The notes beneath the pieces are model-generated. The model saw only the letters and a program-made list of their open reading frames with translations. It had not been told where the DNA came from and searched no databases. Of a stretch of 11,229 bases of DNA, positions 7,196 through 11,229 are shown piece after piece. A program made the position numbers and the translations under genes. The DNA comes from Oscillospiraceae bacterium (lineage in GTDB: Bacteria > Bacillota_A > Clostridia > Oscillospirales > Oscillospiraceae), in assembly GCA_017539885.1 (NCBI GenBank), contig JAFYCC010000003.1, forward strand, positions 1 through 11,229. Direction: 5' to 3'. Positions within the stretch are counted from its first letter, which is position 1. Each line of letters starts with the position of its first letter.

Positions 7196-7222
7196 TGTCT
7201 AAGTACGGCAGCACTATGCAGA

Positions 7223-7229
7223 GGGAGGG
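7223..7229 (+). promoter_or_regulatory. Ribosome binding site fixing the short start at 7236
   Basis: GGGAGGG lies 6 bases before the ATG at 7236. An in-frame TAA at 7200-7202 and the promoter just upstream rule out a longer N-terminus, so the short SPFH-like form is genuine. Confidence 0.75.
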
Positions 7230-7235
7230 ATCAGG

Positions 7236-8093
7236 ATGCCGGAGGATACGCGGGTTCACCCCATCTATTTCGACAGCGAAGTCAACGGCGATTTCACCGA
7301 CATGGGTCTCCCCTACCGGATCGTCGAGGAGAGTTCCGGTCTCGATCTCATGCTCTCGCTGCACATTTCAGGCGTGTTTCAGTATCGCGTGGTCAACGAT
7401 GATCTCTTCCGGATGTACGGCGAGACCGAGGGCTTTCTGCAGCGCAGTCTTATCAACTCCCTGCCGGGCGTTCTCGCCGACAGCGAGGGCGGTTTCGGTC
7501 TGCCGAAGGAACTCCCCGCGCACGCCAAGGAGATCGGCGACGCGCTGGTATCTCGCCTGTCCTGGACCTGGACCGACCGGTACGGCGTCGTGCTGGAGCA
7601 TTTTGCCGTAACGGACTGCCGTCTGACGGAATCGAGCTGCGCCGAGGCGGAACGCGCGCTGGCCGCAGCTCACGCGGACGATGCGCTGCGCGAAAAACTC
7701 GGACTGAGGCGCAGACAGAGGCCTGCGCAGCAAAGGCCGGCCGATCAGCAGCAGGCGCAGCAGCCGAACAGTTCCCAGAGACCGCAGAACCCTCAGAGGC
7801 CTCAGACTTCACAGCAGACACCCAACCCCGCAGAAGAGATCCAGCAGGTGGTCTCCAAGCTCGTGTCCTCCTGGCAGGCGGCGCTGGAAAAGAGCAAGAG
7901 CAGCGCGATCCCGACTACGCCTCCCGGCGCGAGGACCGGTCCGAAGTCCGCATGGCGCTGCACCTACTGCGGCCGTTACAACGTCGGGCGCTTCTGTTCC
8001 GAGTGCGGATCAAGACGCGTCTGGTTCTGTCCTCAGTGCGGCAAGCGAAACATCAGCAATTTCTGCATGAACTGCGGCTTCAAGGAGCCGTAG
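7236..8093 (+). CDS. Short SPFH-like protein with two C-terminal zinc ribbons
   Basis: 285 residues. Residues 8-140 resemble the C-terminal half of the SPFH/band-7-like domain of YdjI-type (virion-core-like) proteins: DFTDMGLPYRIV, LMLSLHISGVFQYRVVND, a helical stretch, then YGVVLEHFAVTDCRL. The usual N-terminal strands of that family are absent. A Gln/Pro-rich linker follows at 160-200, then a helix (200-222), and two C-x2-C-x8-C-x2-C zinc ribbons with cysteines at 242/245, 254/257 and 265/268, 277/280. No signal peptide or membrane segment is seen, so it is probably cytoplasmic or membrane-peripheral. SPFH proteins form oligomeric membrane scaffolds; whether this short form does is unknown. 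It has its own promoter and ribosome site and is divergent from the LRR gene, which suggests a linked role. The zinc ribbons are certain; the SPFH assignment rests on pattern likeness and is moderate. Confidence 0.68.
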   Translation: MPEDTRVHPIYFDSEVNGDFTDMGLPYRIVEESSGLDLMLSLHISGVFQYRVVNDDLFRMYGETEGFLQRSLINSLPGVLADSEGGFGLPKELPAHAKEIGDALVSRLSWTWTDRYGVVLEHFAVTDCRLTESSCAEAERALAAAHADDALREKLGLRRRQRPAQQRPADQQQAQQPNSSQRPQNPQRPQTSQQTPNPAEEIQQVVSKLVSSWQAALEKSKSSAIPTTPPGARTGPKSAWRCTYCGRYNVGRFCSECGSRRVWFCPQCGKRNISNFCMNCGFKEP

Positions 8094-8128
8094 TCTGATC
8101 GATACCGCTTTCCGCGGAAACATTCACT

Positions 8129-8170
8129 TAACGAAAAAGCAGCCTGTGTGCACAGGCTGCTTTTTCGTTA
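8129..8170. terminator. Bidirectional terminator between convergent genes
   Basis: Perfect 20-bp arms (8129-8148 and 8151-8170) flank a TG centre. The outer part of the stem has an A5 run on the left and a T5 run on the right, so transcripts in both directions end in a GC-rich stem followed by U residues. It serves the zinc-ribbon gene (stop at 8093) and the cyclase gene (stop at 8173-8175, only 2 bases away). Confidence 0.93.
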
Positions 8171-8172
8171 TC

Positions 8173-9996
8173 TTAATCCAGCGCGTCGAGCGTAAGCACC
8201 TCGAAGCCTTCCGTTTTTCCCTTGAGCCTCACAGTGCCGCCCAGAGACGTGGTCTTCGCGCGCGAGCCGAGCGCATCCGCTACGGCGCGGCTGATGTAGA
8301 CGGTGCCGCCGGGAGCGTTGGACTCCAGTCGGGCGGAAGTGTTCACCGTATCGCCGATGGCCGTATAGTCCATACGCCGTTCGGAACCCATGTTGCCGAC
8401 GACCGCGGGTCCGAAGTGGACGCCGACGCCGACATGTAGCTCCTCGCCGATCTCCTCTTTGAGCTGTTTGGACAGTTCCTCCGCGCCGTCGATGATGTCC
8501 ATGGCTGTTTTCGCGGCGTGGTAGACCGGATCCTCCATCGGCAGCGGCGCGCCCCAGAAGGCCATCGTCGCATCGCCGACGAACTTGTCGAGCGTGCCAT
8601 GGTTCTGTTCCACACAGCGGCTCGTCATATCCAGATAGCGGTTGAGGATGAAGACGACCTGCTCAGGCTGCAGACGCTCGGACATGGTCGTAAATCCGCG
8701 AACGTCCACGAAAAGCACGGCGATCTCGCACAGATTGCCGCCCAGATGCAGGCTGTCCGTGCCTTCCTTAAGGATCTCCTGCACGATCTCCGGCGCGACA
8801 TAGCGCTCAAAGGTACGCGTGACGCGCGCACGGTCCATGGCTGCGAGGATGTAGTGCCGGACGACCGACACGATAAACAGCAGTAGCACCGCGACCGGGA
8901 TCCAGATCGGATGCGTGACCCAGCCGAGGCTGTACAGCAGCATCGAGCCGCCGAGGCCGAGCACGATCAGGGCGAGGCCGATCAGCGCACCCTTGCCGAT
9001 CTTGCAGCGCAGGAAGAGATACATTGCTATGCCCGACAGGAGGAACAGCAGCACCAGCTGCGGCAGATCCTGCATCTCGCGCTTATAGTTTCCGTCAAGG
9101 AAGCTCTGCACGACGTTTGCCTGCAGTTCCACGCCGTACATCTGCTCGGCGCGCCTGATGGGCGTGAAGTACGCGTCCTGCAGGCCCACGGCGTAAGGTC
9201 CGATGAAGACGACCTTGCCCGCAAAATACGAACGGTCCACGTCGCCCCGCAGCAGATCCGCGATCGAAACGCCGTCATAGAAATCGCCGAGGTCTCCGGA
9301 GAAGGGAATATAGAAATGACCGCGGCGGTCCGTATAGGGCTGGCGGATCGTCTCACCCTGCTTCTCCAAGTACAAACGTGCCGTCTCATACGCCATGGAG
9401 TACACCCGGCCGCCCGTACCGTCCTCTGCGGCGGAGTCCGGAACATCCACGTAAAGCACGCCGTGGCGCATGATCCCATCGCCGTCATACATGGCGTTGA
9501 TGTGGCCCTGGACGGTCACGGCACGCAGTGCGGCATACGGCTCCTCAAACTGCTTGACCGAATACGAGTTGACGTCGAGGCCGCCCTCATCCGTAACCGC
9601 GTACATGGTACCGAAATCGGCCACGGCAGCCGTCACCACGCAGCCGAGCTTCTCCGCCGCCGCCGCCAGACGCGCGTCGGCCTCCGGATCACTTTCGCCT
9701 GCGTAAAGCGTATCGATGGAGACCACCGCGGGCTGTGTGGCCGGATCCTCAGCCAGCTTCTCCAGCGCAGAGGCAACGATGTTGCGGTCCCATGTGTTGT
9801 AGGGTCCGATCTCGGTGAGCGCTTTCTCGTCGATGCCGATAATCAGGATCTCCGGCGAGGTCGCGCCGGGCCGCTGGAACAGCGCGTCCTGCGTCCATTT
9901 GTCCAAGCGCCGCAGCGCGTTGAATCCCGCCAGTGCCGTAACAAGTATGGCGGCAATCAGCGCATAGATCAGCAATCGTCCGTTTTTGTGTTTCAT
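8173..9996 (-). CDS. CHASE2-domain class III adenylate cyclase
   Basis: 607 residues that make a membrane-bound sensor cyclase converting ATP to cAMP. An N-terminal helix (8-26) leads to an extracellular CHASE2 sensor domain (about 33-305), three transmembrane helices (about 311-330, 336-356, 363-385), a coupling segment RTFERYVAPEIVQEIL (394-409) and a cytoplasmic class III catalytic domain (about 420-600). Catalytic residues are present: metal-binding Asp431 (FVDVRGF) and Asp475 (KFVGDA), adenine-selecting Lys471, and transition-state Asn552 and Arg556 (NTSARLE). The adenine-contacting partner is Thr545 (YTAIGDTVN), not Asp, as in class IIIb cyclases, some of which respond to bicarbonate. 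It looks active as a homodimer. AAGGAAGG at 10000-10007 supports the ATG at 9996. The gene lies 88 bases after the repeat-protein gene; a large palindrome sits between. No cAMP receptor is seen in the window. Ligand unknown. Confidence 0.95.
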   Translation of the reverse strand: MKHKNGRLLIYALIAAILVTALAGFNALRRLDKWTQDALFQRPGATSPEILIIGIDEKALTEIGPYNTWDRNIVASALEKLAEDPATQPAVVSIDTLYAGESDPEADARLAAAAEKLGCVVTAAVADFGTMYAVTDEGGLDVNSYSVKQFEEPYAALRAVTVQGHINAMYDGDGIMRHGVLYVDVPDSAAEDGTGGRVYSMAYETARLYLEKQGETIRQPYTDRRGHFYIPFSGDLGDFYDGVSIADLLRGDVDRSYFAGKVVFIGPYAVGLQDAYFTPIRRAEQMYGVELQANVVQSFLDGNYKREMQDLPQLVLLFLLSGIAMYLFLRCKIGKGALIGLALIVLGLGGSMLLYSLGWVTHPIWIPVAVLLLFIVSVVRHYILAAMDRARVTRTFERYVAPEIVQEILKEGTDSLHLGGNLCEIAVLFVDVRGFTTMSERLQPEQVVFILNRYLDMTSRCVEQNHGTLDKFVGDATMAFWGAPLPMEDPVYHAAKTAMDIIDGAEELSKQLKEEIGEELHVGVGVHFGPAVVGNMGSERRMDYTAIGDTVNTSARLESNAPGGTVYISRAVADALGSRAKTTSLGGTVRLKGKTEGFEVLTLDALD

Positions 9997-10032
9997 AGGC
10001 CTTCCTTACCGGGCATGACACCCTGTTACATT

Positions 10033-10064
10033 TATCCCCGCGCCGCCGCGGCGGCGCGGGGATA
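10033..10064. repeat. 32-bp perfect GC-rich palindrome
   Basis: A perfect inverted repeat of two 16-base halves with no spacer, running from TATCCCCGCG to its complement, lies between the repeat-protein gene and the cyclase gene. In RNA it would form a very stable hairpin. Neither strand has a proper T-run behind it, so it may be a leaky terminator or an mRNA-stabilising or attenuating structure; the function is not clear. Confidence 0.6.
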
Positions 10065-10084
10065 GTCTGTTTTGCGGACAGGAA

Positions 10085-11229
10085 TCATCCGACTTCGACC
10101 AGATGCCCGTCCTCGTCATATTTGTACGTCTTCTGACAGATGTCACAGTAGTATAGCGTTTCATTTGGATTCGCATCGTTTTGCTGTTCAATCAGGTGAT
10201 GCTCGCCGGTAGCGGGGATGACCCAACTGTTCTCCGCGATCTCGTTCTCTCCACTTTCATCGGAGAAATACTTGTCACAGCGGGCGCACTGCCAGTACTC
10301 TGAATTGCCGTCTTGATCACAGGTTGCGGCATTTGCTTCAAAGTGCAGGTCGGAAATGAACAAGTGGCCGGCCGGGATGACGACGTCCTCCGCCGAGAGT
10401 TCGTCGCCCTCGCCGTTTTCCTGAATGTAGTACCCGCCGCAACGTGGGCAATACCAACATTCTCTCGTATATCCCGGCTCCGTGCAGGTGGCATCCTTCA
10501 CCTCGATGTGGGTCATTTCTGCGTGTCCGAGGGGCTCGATATAGACCTCTTCCTCTTCATCGAGTTGTTGCTGGCCACCCTCGTCCGCAAAACAGCTCTG
10601 GCATTCGCTGCATCGCCAGTATGCGATGTTGCCCCGCTCCGTGCAGGTAGGCGCTTGTGCGTCCACGTGCACCAAAACATGTCGCATTGGGAGAATCGTC
10701 TCCTCATACGTGATCTCATGCTGGCATGCCTCGTCGTTAAAGTAGCGTCCACAGGCTTCACAGCCCCAATACTCGATATTGCCTTCGCTTTCGCAGTCGG
10801 GTTCACTTGCTAACTCATGGAAAATCGAAATATGCGTATCCGTCACCGGAATCATCGTCAACGGAATCGTACCGGCTTCATCCTGATAGTAGCGTTCGCA
10901 AATCTCGCAGTAATAGCCCGCCGCATGCCCCTCTTCGGCGCAGTTCGGCTCCTTTGCCTCTACCGCAGTCAGCTGCGGATGCTGTCCCGTTGCGGGAATC
11001 GTCACCTGCTCCAGAGTTGTCTCCACTAAATTGTAGTCACTATCGTATACGAAGATCTTCTTGCATTGCGAGCAGATATAATACCAACGATTTCCATCCG
11101 TGCCGCAGGTCGGAGCTTTTTCCTCCACATAAGACAGGTCATGCTGTGGCTCCATGTACAACTCTTTCTGTGTGCACTCCATATAGTCGCTGTTGAATAG
11201 CTTGCCGCACCGACTGCATGTATAGTGAC
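10085..11229 (-). CDS. Cys/His-rich repeat protein, 5' partial
   Basis: The frame is open through the right window edge; an ATG at 11182 falls inside a repeat (preceded in frame by HYTCSRCGKLF), so the true start is outside. Counting from that Met, 365 residues hold six full repeats of 49-55 residues plus partial ones at each end. The repeat core reads xAPTCtexGNixYWxCsxCxxyFxDE and ends in a His. Each full unit has Cys-x10/11-Cys-x2-Cys and a His 21-27 residues later, a pattern that could hold one zinc ion per repeat; that is inference. Similar repeats are known in secreted or surface proteins of Clostridia, but function is not established. No membrane anchor or sorting signal is seen at the C-terminus (ends ...LVEVG). 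The DNA looks less GC-rich than its neighbours. It precedes the cyclase gene in the same direction. Confidence 0.72.
   Translation of the reverse strand, partial: HYTCSRCGKLFNSDYMECTQKELYMEPQHDLSYVEEKAPTCGTDGNRWYYICSQCKKIFVYDSDYNLVETTLEQVTIPATGQHPQLTAVEAKEPNCAEEGHAAGYYCEICERYYQDEAGTIPLTMIPVTDTHISIFHELASEPDCESEGNIEYWGCEACGRYFNDEACQHEITYEETILPMRHVLVHVDAQAPTCTERGNIAYWRCSECQSCFADEGGQQQLDEEEEVYIEPLGHAEMTHIEVKDATCTEPGYTRECWYCPRCGGYYIQENGEGDELSAEDVVIPAGHLFISDLHFEANAATCDQDGNSEYWQCARCDKYFSDESGENEIAENSWVIPATGEHHLIEQQNDANPNETLYYCDICQKTYKYDEDGHLVEVG
10176..11109 (-). repeat. Six-unit protein repeat array (49-55 residues each)
   Basis: Counting from the Met codon at 11180-11182, units begin at Cys26, 81, 130, 180, 233 and 288, giving periods of 55, 49, 50, 53 and 55 residues. 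CxxC pairs lie at 37/40, 92/95, 141/144, 191/194, 245/248 and 299/302; the closing His are at 68, 117, 168, 220, 273 and 328. The units differ clearly in DNA sequence, so this is old duplication under protein-level selection and not recent tandem copying. Confidence 0.75.

Noticed and set aside
8109..8120. 12-bp palindrome TTTCCGCGGAAA after the zinc-ribbon gene
   Set aside because: It is short, has no loop-forming spacer, and lies just before a far stronger bidirectional terminator; there is nothing to support a role.
8911..10065. Open frame of 384 codons on the + strand
   Set aside because: It lies opposite the cyclase gene, which has complete domains. The + frame gives an Arg/His/Gln-rich product without any recognisable motif, as expected for the complement of a GC-rich gene.

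Overview
The window looks like chromosomal DNA of a moderately GC-rich Firmicute, most likely an anaerobic Clostridia member of the Oscillospiraceae/Christensenellales type. This is inferred from the gene families (DUF4358 plus transglutaminase, Firmicutes-type pyridoxamine kinase, BspA-like leucine-rich repeats, a Cna-B remnant, cysteine-rich surface-type repeats), strong GGAGG-type ribosome binding sites and SigA-like promoters. No species can be named. I see no rRNA, tRNA, CRISPR array, insertion sequence or integrase.

Left part (1-2100, + strand): the 3' part of a DUF4358-transglutaminase protein, cut by the window edge, is followed by a pyridoxamine/pyridoxal kinase gene. The kinase gene has its own full-consensus promoter, whose -35 box contains the stop codon of the preceding gene, and it ends in a good intrinsic terminator.

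Middle (2120-7083, - strand): read from right to left, these are a 746-residue leucine-rich-repeat protein without a signal peptide, a lipoprotein with a right-handed beta-helix, and a DUF169 protein with a strong hairpin behind it. A Cna-B half-domain remnant follows. The first three may be co-transcribed, since no clear terminator separates them. The LRR gene is divergent from a + strand gene (7236-8093) for a short SPFH-like protein with two C-terminal zinc ribbons. Their two promoters are placed with exact symmetry around an 8-bp inverted repeat that overlaps both -35 boxes, which suggests shared control.

Right part (8129-11229, - strand): a perfect 20-bp-arm hairpin with T-runs on both sides separates the zinc-ribbon gene from a convergent CHASE2/class III adenylate cyclase gene. 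Upstream of the cyclase is a gene, cut by the right window edge, for an array of about 50-residue cysteine/histidine repeats of a surface-protein type. It looks less GC-rich than the rest of the window.

The most unusual feature is the symmetric divergent control region tying an apparently cytoplasmic two-module LRR protein to a short SPFH/zinc-ribbon protein. No complete, clearly novel system can be proven from this window alone.
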